A DNA stretch of 64,000 bases, from contig NZ_PVZS01000001.1 in the NCBI RefSeq assembly GCF_003004785.1, positions 1 through 64,000 of the forward strand. The letters run 5' to 3'. Under the pieces are notes generated by a model that made no database searches, was not told the DNA's origin, and worked only from the letters and a program-made list of their open reading frames with translations. Below are positions 52,947-63,917 of the stretch, piece after piece (position 1 is the stretch's first letter; each line of letters begins with the position of its first letter). The stretch comes from Alsobacter soli (GTDB lineage: Bacteria > Pseudomonadota > Alphaproteobacteria > Rhizobiales > Beijerinckiaceae). Made by a program: the position numbers and the translations under genes.

Positions 52947-53924
52947 ATGCCCATGAAGACCTTCGCCGAACTCTCCGAACGCGAGGTGCTGACCCTCGCC
53001 ATCACCGGCGAGGAGGAGGATTCCCGGATCTACCAGAGCTTCGCGGACAGCCTTCGTGAGACCTACCCGCATTCCGCAGCCATGTTCGACGAGATGGCGG
53101 CGGAGGAGCGCGGCCATCGCGACATGCTCTACCACCTCTATCGCGAGAAGTTCGGCGAGCACCTGCCACCCATCCGCCGCGAGGACGTGAAGGGCTTCCT
53201 GAAGCGCCGTCCCATCTGGCTGACGCAGAACCTGCCCGTCGACAAGATGCGCAAGGAAGCCGAGATCATGGAGCTGCAGGCCGCACGATTTTACGAGAAG
53301 GCCGCGACCCAGACGCTGGACGTGAATGTCCGCCAGCTTTTGACCACGCTCGCCGAGGCCGAGAGGGGCCACGAGCGCCGGGCCGGCGAACTGGAGGAAA
53401 AGCACCTCAAGGGCGACGCGGAGGCCGAGGAGGCCCACACCAAGCGTCGCATGTTCGTGCTGCAATATGTCCAGCCGGGCCTGGCTGGACTCATGGACGG
53501 CTCAGTCTCCACCCTGGCGCCGCTTTTCGCCGCGGCTTTCGCCACCCACAGCAACTGGGAGACCTTCCTGGTCGGCCTGGCGGCATCCATCGGCGCCGGC
53601 ATCAGCATGGGCTTCGCCGAGGCCCTTTCGGACGACGGCTCGCTGACCGGCCGTGGCGCGCCATGGATCCGCGGCTTCGTCTGCGGCCTGATGACCACGG
53701 TCGGCGGCATTGGCCACACCCTGCCCTACCTCGTGCCCGACGCCTGGCCTAACGCTTTCATGATCGCAACGTCCATCGCGGCCGTCATCGTGCTGATCGA
53801 GTTGTGGGCCATCGCCTATGTCCGCGCGCGCTTCATGGACACACCCTTCCTGCAGGCGGCGTTCCAGGTGGTGCTGGGCGGCGTCCTTGTGTTCGTGACG
53901 GGAATTCTCATCGGCAGCGCTTGA
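52947..53924 (+). CDS. mbfA: Membrane-bound ferritin MbfA (erythrin-VIT1 fusion)
   Basis: 325 residues. The N-terminal half (about 1-165) is a ferritin-like four-helix domain with EEEDSRIYQSFADSL, EMAAEERGHRDML, EAEIMELQAARFYEKAA and EAERGHERRAGELEE, the Glu and His residues of a di-iron site. The C-terminal half is a CCC1/VIT1 transporter with several helices: PGLAGLMDGSVSTLAPLFAAAF, LAASIGAGISMGFAEALSDDG, then three more. MbfA of Bradyrhizobium and Agrobacterium exports iron and protects against iron and peroxide stress. The start at 52947 follows GGGAG. An Irr-type box lies just upstream. Confidence 0.95.
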   Translation: MPMKTFAELSEREVLTLAITGEEEDSRIYQSFADSLRETYPHSAAMFDEMAAEERGHRDMLYHLYREKFGEHLPPIRREDVKGFLKRRPIWLTQNLPVDKMRKEAEIMELQAARFYEKAATQTLDVNVRQLLTTLAEAERGHERRAGELEEKHLKGDAEAEEAHTKRRMFVLQYVQPGLAGLMDGSVSTLAPLFAAAFATHSNWETFLVGLAASIGAGISMGFAEALSDDGSLTGRGAPWIRGFVCGLMTTVGGIGHTLPYLVPDAWPNAFMIATSIAAVIVLIELWAIAYVRARFMDTPFLQAAFQVVLGGVLVFVTGILIGSA

Positions 53925-53958
53925 CCCGCGCGCCGTCGCGGGGGATGGGTGACGCCCC

Positions 53959-54843
53959 ATGTTCAGGCTCGCCCACCTCTCCGACCCCCACCTCGGTCCC
54001 TTGCCCAAGCCGCGCCTGCGGGAGCTCGCCGGCAAGCGGATGACCGGCTACATGAACTGGCGCCGCGGCCGCGACCGCATCCACGACATGGGTGTGCTCG
54101 AGCGGCTCGTCGCCGACATGAAGAGCTTCGAGCCGAACCACATCGCCTGCACCGGCGACCTGATCAACATCGGCCTCCACGGCGAATTTCAGGTCGCCCG
54201 CGAGTTCCTGCAGGACCTCGGCGCGCCCGACAAGGTGAGCTTCGTCCCCGGCAATCACGACGCCTATGTCCGCACGACGCTGCGCGATATCGAGCGCTAC
54301 CTCTCGCCATGGATGACCTCGGACAACGGGAAGTACGAAGGCTTCCCCTATGTCCGCCTGGTCGGGCCGCTCGCCATCGTGGGCCTCTCGTCGGCCGTTC
54401 CAACGGGCCCCTTCGTCGCCTCCGGCTCGCTGGGCCGCGAGCAGCGCGAGAAGATCGCCAACGTCCTGGCCTTTCTTTCCCAGCAGCCGCTCGCGCGCGT
54501 GGTGCTGATCCACCACCCCCCCTACCGGAGCGGCAGCAAGACGGGCCGCGGCCTCACCGACTCCGCCGCCCTGGAGGACATCCTCGCCCAGACCGGCGCG
54601 GACCTGATCCTACACGGGCACAACCACGTGACCTCGGTGAACCGCATCATGGGACCGGGCGGCAAGGCCATTCCAGTCGTGGGCGTGCCCTCGTGTTCCG
54701 CCATTCGCGGCACCCTGACGCACCGGGCGGGATATCACCTCTTCGACATCGACCTGACGGAAGGCGGCCCGGTCATCACCGGCCGCACGCGCGGTTTGAC
54801 GAGCGGCGGCGAGATCGTCGACCTGGGGCCGCTGCCCCTCTGA
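53959..54843 (+). CDS. Calcineurin-like metallophosphoesterase
   Basis: 294 residues with all five metal motifs in order: LSDPHLGP, TGDLIN, GNHD, LIHHPPY and HGHNH. No signal peptide. The family hydrolyses cyclic nucleotides, phospholipid head groups or other phosphodiesters; the substrate is unknown. It is 34 bases downstream of mbfA and may be transcribed with it. It converges on the 54854-55477 gene with a 10-base gap and a small GGTCGG/CCGACC hairpin at the junction. Confidence 0.94.
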   Translation: MFRLAHLSDPHLGPLPKPRLRELAGKRMTGYMNWRRGRDRIHDMGVLERLVADMKSFEPNHIACTGDLINIGLHGEFQVAREFLQDLGAPDKVSFVPGNHDAYVRTTLRDIERYLSPWMTSDNGKYEGFPYVRLVGPLAIVGLSSAVPTGPFVASGSLGREQREKIANVLAFLSQQPLARVVLIHHPPYRSGSKTGRGLTDSAALEDILAQTGADLILHGHNHVTSVNRIMGPGGKAIPVVGVPSCSAIRGTLTHRAGYHLFDIDLTEGGPVITGRTRGLTSGGEIVDLGPLPL

Positions 54844-54853
54844 GCCGGTCGGG

Positions 54854-55477
54854 TTAACCGACCCCGGCCAGCGCCAGCCAGGCGAAGCCGCCCCGCGCCT
54901 TCCACCAGGCGGCCAGGAGAAGCAGGGTCATTCCAAGGATGACCCCGAGCAGGAAGGCGAACACGAGGTCGCCGAAACGATAGGCCCGCGCGCCCCGTGG
55001 GGCTTCGGCCCTGTCCGCCGAGGGGGGCGGCGCCACCTGGAGAGGCGCCACGATCTCCCCGGCGAGCGCCCGCTCCCGCTCCACGAGCCGACGGCCCAGA
55101 TAGGCCGTCACCGCGTCCACCATGGGGTCGATGCGGTCGCTTTCGGCCAGCACCATGCGCCCGGAACGCGTATCCTGGATGAGGCGGAAGGTCCGGCGAT
55201 CGCGTCCCATCTCCACGAAGGCGACCATGTCGACGAACAGCCGCGGCTTCTCGGCGCTCACCAGCCCGAAATCGAACATGTCGGCATCGGCGGGAAGCTG
55301 GGCGAAAACAGGCGCCAGCTCCTCCTTGAGGAGCTCGAGGCGCCCGAGTTCGGCCCCACGGAGTTCAGCCACGGCCGACGATCGCTCCGCTTCCTCGATC
55401 CTCGCCTTGCGCATGGCCGACTTCAGGTCCGGCTGAGCCGGCCGTCTGGTCGGGAAAGCGAAGACAGGGTCTTCCAT
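54854..55477 (-). CDS. Conserved protein with one C-terminal membrane helix, function unknown
   Basis: 207 residues. The first 145 are soluble: a coiled-coil-like stretch MRKARIEEAERSSAVAELRGAELGRLELLKEELAPVF, then a compact part with VDMVAFVEMGRDRRTFRLIQDTRSGRMVLAES. A tail helix near residues 170-190 (LVFAFLLGVILGMTLLLLAAWW) would anchor it, so the bulk faces the cytoplasm or is C-tail inserted. No family recognised. It is downstream of the cco cluster on the same strand but separated by 271 bases with their own signals. Confidence 0.8.
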   Translation of the reverse strand: MEDPVFAFPTRRPAQPDLKSAMRKARIEEAERSSAVAELRGAELGRLELLKEELAPVFAQLPADADMFDFGLVSAEKPRLFVDMVAFVEMGRDRRTFRLIQDTRSGRMVLAESDRIDPMVDAVTAYLGRRLVERERALAGEIVAPLQVAPPPSADRAEAPRGARAYRFGDLVFAFLLGVILGMTLLLLAAWWKARGGFAWLALAGVG

Positions 55478-55596
55478 GGAATGGCCTCGAATACGCCGAC
55501 GCGCCGCAAAGGGTGAACAGAATGTAAACGCCGGGACCTCAACACGTAAAGCACGCAGGAGTTGCGGCTCGACAGCGCCAATCTAAGCTGACCATG

Positions 55597-55612
55597 TGTG
55601 AACTAGCTCACA
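55597..55612. promoter_or_regulatory. CRP-type palindrome TGTGA-N6-TCACA
   Basis: A perfect TGTGA-ACTAGC-TCACA, extended by one more G/C pair on each side. It lies 120 bases upstream of the 54854-55477 gene on the minus strand. On the plus strand it is 90 bases ahead of a strong terminator. Which promoter it serves, and by which CRP/FNR-family protein, is open. Confidence 0.5.
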
Positions 55613-55686
55613 CTCGAAAGCGCGCCGATCACGCTAACGTCTTTTGGGCGGCTGACCAGCTGCTCATGTGCTCGACAAACAGCCTT

Positions 55687-55716
55687 GGCCGGATCGCTCA
55701 CGCGTCCGGCCATTTT
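55687..55716 (+). terminator. Orphan intrinsic terminator
   Basis: GGCCGGA and TCCGGCC pair around an 11-base loop and are followed on the plus strand by ATTTTTCTG, a good T run. The last plus-strand gene ended over 800 bases earlier. On the minus strand the same hairpin lies downstream of ccoS but has a poor T run. It may therefore end an unannotated small RNA or act for ccoS. Confidence 0.55.
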
Positions 55717-55748
55717 TCTGTCCGGCCTTCGCGACGGCCAGACGGCGC

Positions 55749-55897
55749 TCAACCGCGCCGGACGTCGTCGTCGTCCAGGATGCGGACGGCGGCGCCGTCA
55801 AGGTCGTCGTATTGGCCGCTCTTGAGGGACCAGAGGAAGGCTCCCAGACCGAGCAGGCCGAGGCTCAGCGCGATGGGAAGCAGATACACGAGGACGT

Positions 55898-55901
<4 letters not shown>
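55749..55901 (-). CDS. ccoS: cbb3 oxidase maturation protein CcoS (FixS)
   Basis: 50 residues, one N-terminal helix (VLVYLLPIALSLGLLGLGAFLWSLK) followed by SGQYDDLDGAAVRILDDDD, the conserved CcoS tail. Required for a functional cbb3 oxidase, probably in cofactor insertion. The ATG at 55901 overlaps the ccoI stop by 4 bases. Last gene of the cluster. Confidence 0.93.
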
Positions 55902-58165
<2,264 letters not shown>

Positions 58166-58257
58166 GTCAGCCTCCTTGAAGAGCGATGCGCGCCGGCGCC
58201 CCGTGGGGCGGAGCGTCGGCGACCCAGAGCGCCGGGCGAACCACGGCGCTCACCGGA

Positions 58258-58764
58258 TCAGCGCAGCGTGATGCGGCTGCGCGATTTGAAGACGCGCTGG
58301 TCGTCCCGCAGGATCTCGATCACGAGGTCCCACTGGCCGGGGGCGACGCCGTCCACCTGGGCGGCGAAGCGGCCCCCGCCCAGCTCCCGCAGTTCGGCCG
58401 TGCGGTCCTCGCGCTTGTCGGCCGGACGCTCGAGGGTCGCCCTGGCGACAACGCCAGCCAATCCAAGGCCCTGGGCGTCACGCGCATCCAGGTTCACCCG
58501 CGCGACGCCCTCGGCGTTGCGCTCGACATGGCCCGTCACGGTCCAGCCGAGCTCCGCCTGGCGCTTCGCCTCGGCGATCTGGGAGTTGTAGGCCAGCCCA
58601 TCCTTGTAGGGCGTGGCGCTTTCCACGCCGCTGAACGTCGCCATGGCGACCTTCATCATGTAGGCGTTCACGGCGAAGACCACGCCGAAGAACGCCACCA
58701 GCATGAGAAGGACGTGGTGCCCCTTCAGTCGAAAGCCGCTGTCGGTCAGGCTCGTATCGCTCAT
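58258..58764 (-). CDS. ccoH: FixH/CcoH family assembly protein
   Basis: 168 residues with one N-terminal helix (GHHVLLMLVAFFGVVFAVNAYMMKVAMATFSGVE) and a periplasmic beta-rich domain that includes GLAYNSQIAEAKRQAELGWTV, as in FixH. CcoH stays bound to the assembling oxidase and stabilises it. Its start overlaps the ccoG stop by 4 bases. Confidence 0.93.
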   Translation of the reverse strand: MSDTSLTDSGFRLKGHHVLLMLVAFFGVVFAVNAYMMKVAMATFSGVESATPYKDGLAYNSQIAEAKRQAELGWTVTGHVERNAEGVARVNLDARDAQGLGLAGVVARATLERPADKREDRTAELRELGGGRFAAQVDGVAPGQWDLVIEILRDDQRVFKSRSRITLR

Positions 58765-60245
58765 GGCGCGCTCCCTGGGCCTTTGAAGAAGTCATCGGCG
58801 TAGCTCGTGGCTCCGCTGACCACGTCGGTGAGGCGGAACCGGATCGTGCGGGATTCAGGCGCATCGCCCTTCCGCGCCGTGACGAGCACGCGCAACTCGC
58901 GCGTCTGGTCCGGCAGCACCTCCAGGAGGGCCGACATCTGCGCGGTCGCCTCGATGCCAACCACCTCCAGGTGGGCGTCCGCCAGGCCGATCAGCTCCAG
59001 GCGGAACGGCCGCGTATCGAGCGCCTTGTTGGTCAACCGAACCGTGAACCCGTTGCGGATCGATCCATCCGCGAGCTTCACGAACAGGGGGTTGCGATCG
59101 TGCAGCGCGCTGACGCCCAAGGTGGTGCGGGTCGCCAGCGCGAAGGTCATGAAGGCGCCGATGGCTGCGATCAGGACGACGTAGAGCACGGTGCGCACGC
59201 GCACGATCTTGTAGACCGGCTCCTCGCGGGCGATGCGGCGCTGCACGTTGAAGTCGGTGTCGTAGCCGATCAGTCCGGTCGGTCGGCCGATCTTCGCCAT
59301 GACGTTGTCGCAGGCGTCGATGCACAGGCCGCATTGGATGCAGCCGAGCTGCAGGCCCTCGCGGATGTCCACCCCGGTCGGGCACACGTTCACGCACTGG
59401 TTGCAGTCGACGCAGTCGCCCACTGCCTCGCCGCGCGCCCGCGCCGCCTCGGCCTTCTTGACCGACATGCGCTTCTCGCCGCGGTCGTAGCGGTAGGTGA
59501 CGTTGAGCGCGTGTTCGTCGGTCAGGGCGGCCTGGATGCGCGGCCACGGGCACATGTACAGGCAGACCTGCTCGCGCATGAATCCGGCGAGCGAATAGGT
59601 CGTGAACGTCAGGATGCCGATCCACACATAGGCGACCACCGGCCCCTGGAACGTCACGAGGTCCTTCACCAGCGTGGGCGCGTCAGCGAAGTAGAGCACC
59701 CAGGCGCCGCCGGTCCACCAGGCGATCAGCAGCCAGATGGAGTGCTTCAGCATCTTCTCGGCGATGCGCTCCAGGTCCCAGGGACCCTGGGCCTTCTTCA
59801 TCTGCTCGCGCCGGTCGCCCTCGATCAGGCGCTCCACGGCGTAGAACAGGTCGGTCCACACCGTCTGGGGGCAGAGATAGCCGCACCACACGCGGCCCGC
59901 GACGGCGTTCATCAGGAACAGCGTCAGCGCCGCCAGCACCATCAGGCCGGTGACGTAGTAGAGCTCCTGCGGCCAGATCTCGATCGGGAAGAAATAGAAG
60001 CGCCGGTTGGCGAGGTCGATCAGGACGGCCTGATCCGGCGCGTTGGGCCCGCGGTCCCAGCGCAGGAACGGCAGGAAGTAGTAGATGCCCAGCGTGACGA
60101 TCAGGATCGCCCACTTGATCGTGCGAAAGCGCCCCCGAACGGCCGCCGGATAGATCTCCTTGCGGGCCTCGTAGAGCGGAACGTCGTCGTCCGCGCCCAC
60201 GATGGGGCTGGCGGACTTGGCGGCGCCGGTGTCGGCGGAACTCAT
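58761..60245 (-). CDS. ccoG: cbb3 oxidase accessory protein CcoG (FixG)
   Basis: 494-residue membrane iron-sulfur protein. The N-terminal half has several helices, including a conserved GYLCPQTVWTDLF. The centre carries the two 4Fe-4S motifs, CVDCNQCVNVCPTGVDI and CIQCGLCIDACDNVM. The C-terminal domain is periplasmic and Ig-like (RLTNKALDTRPFRLELIGL). CcoG is reported to reduce copper for the oxidase. It follows ccoP by 88 bases. Confidence 0.96.
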   Translation of the reverse strand: MSSADTGAAKSASPIVGADDDVPLYEARKEIYPAAVRGRFRTIKWAILIVTLGIYYFLPFLRWDRGPNAPDQAVLIDLANRRFYFFPIEIWPQELYYVTGLMVLAALTLFLMNAVAGRVWCGYLCPQTVWTDLFYAVERLIEGDRREQMKKAQGPWDLERIAEKMLKHSIWLLIAWWTGGAWVLYFADAPTLVKDLVTFQGPVVAYVWIGILTFTTYSLAGFMREQVCLYMCPWPRIQAALTDEHALNVTYRYDRGEKRMSVKKAEAARARGEAVGDCVDCNQCVNVCPTGVDIREGLQLGCIQCGLCIDACDNVMAKIGRPTGLIGYDTDFNVQRRIAREEPVYKIVRVRTVLYVVLIAAIGAFMTFALATRTTLGVSALHDRNPLFVKLADGSIRNGFTVRLTNKALDTRPFRLELIGLADAHLEVVGIEATAQMSALLEVLPDQTRELRVLVTARKGDAPESRTIRFRLTDVVSGATSYADDFFKGPGSAP

Positions 60246-60333
60246 GATGAACCTCGAAGAGGGTTCGGGGGAGATCGGGTCCGGCGCTCTTCGTCCGCCG
60301 GACCCGCGTGGTCGTCAGCGCCTGCGCGCCGCG

Positions 60334-61212
60334 TTACTGGCCGCCGCCCAGCGAGTGGACGTAGACGGCGAGCGCCTTGATGGTCGGGTCGTCGAGACGG
60401 GCGGCCCAGGTCGGCATCACGCCGCCGCGGCCGTTGGTGATCGTCTCTTCGATGGTCGCCTGGTCGCCGCCATACAGCCAGATATTGGCGGTGAGGTTCG
60501 GCGCGCCGACCTCAGGGTTGCCCTTTCCGGCTTCGCCATGGCAGGCGGCGCAGTTCTCGGCGAACAGCTGCTTGCCCTTGGCGACATCGCCGCGCTCGGG
60601 CTTGTTGCCGGCGAGCGTGCGCACGAATGCGGCCAGGTTCGGCGCGTCTTCCTTCTTCAGGATGCCGTCCTTGACGAAGGCCGGCATGTTGCCGGTGCGC
60701 GACTCGGCGTCCTCGTTGCGGATTCCGTGCGTGATCGTCTGCTTGATCGCGTCGAGAGAACCGCCCCAGAGCCACTGGTCGTCGTTCAGGTTCGGGTAGT
60801 TCTTGGCGCCCTGCGCGCCCTGGCCGTGGCACGGCGCGCAGTTGTTGCCGAAGGCCGCCTTGCCGATGGCGCGGGCCGAGGTGAGCAGGGCCGGATCCTT
60901 CTCGATGTCGGCCAGGGGCTTCGCCGCGATGGCCGCGAACGCCTCCCGACGCTGCGGGAGAGCCTGCAGGTCGGCCAGGTCCTTCTCCACGGCCGCGCGG
61001 GTCTGATAACCCAGCAGGCCCTTGGTGTAGGTCGAGGCCAGCGGCCAGGCCGGATAGGCGATCCAGTATCCGATCGCCCAGACGATGCAGGCATAGAACA
61101 GCCACAGCCACCAGCGGGGCAACGGCGTGTTCAGTTCCTGGATGCCGTCCCAGTCATGGCCGGTCGTGGAGACGCCGGTGACGGCGTCCATCTTGGTGTT
61201 CTCGGAGGCCAT
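60334..61212 (-). CDS. ccoP: cbb3 oxidase diheme subunit CcoP
   Basis: 292 residues. One N-terminal helix (PRWWLWLFYACIVWAIGYWIAYP) anchors two c-type heme domains, with CAPCH at residues 125-129 and CAACH at 221-225. It passes electrons from soluble cytochrome c to CcoO. It begins 4 bases after the CcoQ stop, so the genes are tightly linked. The TGHEWDGI-like TGHDWDGIQELNTPLP at the N-terminus is a CcoP mark. Confidence 0.97.
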   Translation of the reverse strand: MASENTKMDAVTGVSTTGHDWDGIQELNTPLPRWWLWLFYACIVWAIGYWIAYPAWPLASTYTKGLLGYQTRAAVEKDLADLQALPQRREAFAAIAAKPLADIEKDPALLTSARAIGKAAFGNNCAPCHGQGAQGAKNYPNLNDDQWLWGGSLDAIKQTITHGIRNEDAESRTGNMPAFVKDGILKKEDAPNLAAFVRTLAGNKPERGDVAKGKQLFAENCAACHGEAGKGNPEVGAPNLTANIWLYGGDQATIEETITNGRGGVMPTWAARLDDPTIKALAVYVHSLGGGQ

Positions 61213-61216
61213 GGGA

Positions 61217-61366
61217 TCAGTCCTTCTCGAGAGGCATCTTCGCGGCAGCGTCGAACTGCGTGCGGTTCTTCGGGTTGAGCGCGTAGACCAGGACCAGGGC
61301 GAACATCACGACGAAGCCGACCGTGCCCCAGGTTTGCGCGATGTGGGCGAGAGTTTCGTAGCTCAC
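61217..61366 (-). CDS. ccoQ: cbb3 oxidase small subunit CcoQ
   Basis: 49-residue single-helix subunit (TVGFVVMFALVLVYALNPKNRTQFD) that stabilises the core complex. The start is a GTG at 61366, 10 bases after the CcoO stop; the ATG needed for a longer frame is far upstream in ccoO and is not used. Position between ccoO and ccoP supports the call. Confidence 0.93.
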   Translation of the reverse strand: MSYETLAHIAQTWGTVGFVVMFALVLVYALNPKNRTQFDAAAKMPLEKD

Positions 61367-61376
61367 AGCGGCCTCC

Positions 61377-62111
61377 TCAGCGGATGTTCGCCTTGTCGTC
61401 GTAGGTCTTGAAGTCGACCATCGTGCCGAGGACCTGCAGGTACGCGACCAGCGCGTCCATTTCCGTGAGTTCGCCGGGCTTGCCATCGAAGTCGCGGGAC
61501 AGGGCCTTGGGGTAGCGCTTGACGAGGTCGGCCTGCCCCGGATCGTCCACCGCCGCCTGGGCGACGAGGTCCGTCTTGGCCTTCTCGATCATCTCGGCGG
61601 TGTAGGGCACGCCGACGATGGCGTTGGTCTTCATGTCGTCCTGGATGTGCTCGTAGTCGAGCGGCGTGGACGCCAGGAAGGGATAGCCGGGCATGATCGA
61701 CGCCGGCGCCACGGAGCGCGGATTGATCAAGTGCGCGCGCTGCCACTCGTCGGAGTACTTGCCGCCGACGCGGGCCAGGTCAGGCCCGGTGCGCTTGGAG
61801 CCCCACTGGAAGGGGTGATCGTACATGCTCTCGGCCGCCAGCGAGTAGTGGCCGTAGCGCTCGACCTCGTCGCGCAGCGGGCGAACCATCTGCGAGTGGC
61901 AGTTGTAGCAGCCCTCGCGGACGTAGATGTTGCGGCCTGCGAGCTCGAGGGGGGTGTAGGGACGAACGCCCTGCACCGTCTCGATGGTGCTCTTCAGGTA
62001 GAAGAGCGGTGCGACCTCGACGAGGCCGCCGATGGCGACCACGAGGAGTATGCCGACGAGAAGAATGATCGAGTTCTTCTCGAAGACGGCGTGCTTGGCC
62101 CAGACGGACAT
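61377..62111 (-). CDS. ccoO: cbb3 oxidase monoheme subunit CcoO
   Basis: 244 residues with one N-terminal helix ([25 protein letters not shown]) and a c-type heme at CYNCH (residues 68-72). [43 protein letters not shown] is strongly conserved in CcoO. It starts 11 bases after the CcoN stop. Confidence 0.97.
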   Translation of the reverse strand: MSVWAKHAVFEKNSIILLVGILLVVAIGGLVEVAPLFYLKSTIETVQGVRPYTPLELAGRNIYVREGCYNCHSQMVRPLRDEVERYGHYSLAAESMYDHPFQWGSKRTGPDLARVGGKYSDEWQRAHLINPRSVAPASIMPGYPFLASTPLDYEHIQDDMKTNAIVGVPYTAEMIEKAKTDLVAQAAVDDPGQADLVKRYPKALSRDFDGKPGELTEMDALVAYLQVLGTMVDFKTYDDKANIR

Positions 62112-62122
62112 GATCTGCCCCC

Positions 62123-63781
62123 TTACTCGGCCGGAACCAGCTGGGGACGCGCCGCCGCGACCTGCTCGGTCTCGGGCGAGGTGATCGTCTTCCAGATGTT
62201 GAAGGCCATGATGAGCGCGCCGGTGAGGAACAGGCCACCACCCAGGGCGCGGATGACGTAGAACGGATGCATCGCCTCGACCGTCTCGATGAACGAGTAC
62301 TCGAGGAAGCCCAGGCTGGTGTAGGCGCGCCACATAAGGCCCTGGAGGATGCCGGACACCCACATCGCCGAGATGTACAGGACGATGCCGAGCGTCGAGA
62401 TCCAGAAGTGCCAGTTGACGAGCTTCAGCGAATACAGGCGGGAGCGGTTGAACACCCACGGAACGAGGCAGTAGATCGCCCCGAAGGAGATGTAGCCGAC
62501 CCAGCCGAGCGCGCCGGAGTGCACGTGGCCGATGGTCCAGTCGGTGTAGTGGCTGAGCGAGTTCACCGCCTTGATCGACATGAGCGGCCCCTCGAAGGTC
62601 GACATGCCGTAGAAGGCGACGGACACCACCATCATGCGCAGCACGGGGTCGGTCCGCAGGCGGTCCCAGGCGCCCTGGAGCGTCATCAGGCCGTTGATCA
62701 TGCCGCCCCACGAGGGCATCCACAGGATGACCGAGAAGGTCATGCCGAGCGTCTGCGCCCAGTCAGGCAGGGCCGTGTAGTGCAAGTGATGCGGGCCGGC
62801 CCAGATGTAGATGAAGATCAGCGCCCAGAAGTGCACGATCGACAGCCGGTACGAGTAGACCGGACGCTCCGCCCGCTTCGGGACGAAGTAGTACATGATG
62901 GCCAGGAAGCCGGCGGTCAGGAAGAAGCCCACCGCGTTGTGGCCGTACCACCACTGGACCATGGCGTCCTGCACGCCAGACCAGACGATGTAGGACTTCG
63001 GCGAGTAGATCGAGACAGGCACCGCCGGGTTGTTGCCCAGGTGCAGCATCGCGATCGTCACGATGAAGGCCAGGTAGAACCAGTTCGCCACGTAGATGTG
63101 CGGCTCCTTGCGCTTCCACAAAGTCGCAAGGAAGATGAGCAGGTACACGACCCACACCACGGTCAGGAACAGGTCGGCATACCACTCGGGCTCGGCGTAT
63201 TCCTTGCTCTGGGTGATGCCCAGCAGGTAGCCCGTGCCCGCGATGACGATGAAGAAGTTGTAGCCCAGGATCACGAACCACGGCGCGATGTCGCCGGCGA
63301 GGCGGGCATGGCAGGTGCGCTGGACCACGTAGAAGGAGCTCGCCAGCAGCACGTTGCCGCCGAAGGCGAAGATCACCGCCGAGGTATGAAGCGGACGCAG
63401 CCGGCCGAAGTTGATCAGCCCGAAGTCGAAGTTCAGGGCCGGGAAGGCCAGTTCGAGGGCGGCGTAGAGGCCAACCGTGAAGCCGGCGATGCCCCAGAAC
63501 ACCGCGGCCACCGTCCCGAACTGGATCGGGCCGAGATTGTAGTTCGGCTTGCCGTCGATCTCCTGCGGGACCGGACCCGCCGGACGGGCGTAGTAGCGAT
63601 TGAAGATCGCGAAGATCGACGCGACGCTGGCCGCCGCGAACAGATAGGCGTGGAAGGCGTAAGCCGGCGTCCACGCCTTCGCGGCGATCAGGATCGACAG
63701 CGCTGCGAGCGCCGCGAAGGCGAGCGCGGAGCCGCCCTCCCCGATCGTGATGTGTTTGTTGACCGACGCCGATTGCGCCAT
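62123..63781 (-). CDS. ccoN: cbb3 oxidase catalytic subunit CcoN
   Basis: 552-residue heme-copper oxidase core with about 14 helices. Key motifs: [18 protein letters not shown] (low-spin heme histidine), [19 protein letters not shown] with the CuB histidine region (WWYGHN), [11 protein letters not shown], and [19 protein letters not shown]. It reduces oxygen to water at high affinity and pumps protons. GGGGGAG lies just upstream of the ATG at 63781; a start 14 codons earlier lacks family support. An FNR/FixK-type box lies 123 bases upstream. Confidence 0.98.
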   Translation of the reverse strand: MAQSASVNKHITIGEGGSALAFAALAALSILIAAKAWTPAYAFHAYLFAAASVASIFAIFNRYYARPAGPVPQEIDGKPNYNLGPIQFGTVAAVFWGIAGFTVGLYAALELAFPALNFDFGLINFGRLRPLHTSAVIFAFGGNVLLASSFYVVQRTCHARLAGDIAPWFVILGYNFFIVIAGTGYLLGITQSKEYAEPEWYADLFLTVVWVVYLLIFLATLWKRKEPHIYVANWFYLAFIVTIAMLHLGNNPAVPVSIYSPKSYIVWSGVQDAMVQWWYGHNAVGFFLTAGFLAIMYYFVPKRAERPVYSYRLSIVHFWALIFIYIWAGPHHLHYTALPDWAQTLGMTFSVILWMPSWGGMINGLMTLQGAWDRLRTDPVLRMMVVSVAFYGMSTFEGPLMSIKAVNSLSHYTDWTIGHVHSGALGWVGYISFGAIYCLVPWVFNRSRLYSLKLVNWHFWISTLGIVLYISAMWVSGILQGLMWRAYTSLGFLEYSFIETVEAMHPFYVIRALGGGLFLTGALIMAFNIWKTITSPETEQVAAARPQLVPAE

Positions 63782-63903
63782 GTTCTCCCCCTTGGGACCG
63801 AAATCCACTGTCAGGCGCCGCACGTCCGAAACCTGGCATGCCCCAGGGGCCGGACGAACGGCTGGATTCGAGGCACCATGCGAGGGGTTGGGGTCCGCTC
63901 GCG

Positions 63904-63917
63904 TTGACCTCGATCAA
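63904..63917 (-). promoter_or_regulatory. FNR/FixK-type box upstream of ccoN
   Basis: On the minus strand TTGATCGAGGTCAA, i.e. TTGAT-N4-GTCAA, one mismatch from TTGAT-N4-ATCAA. Centre about 130 bases upstream of the ccoN start. Such boxes drive cco/fix genes under low oxygen in this order. The remainder of 63918-64000 shows nothing that I can identify. Confidence 0.75.
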
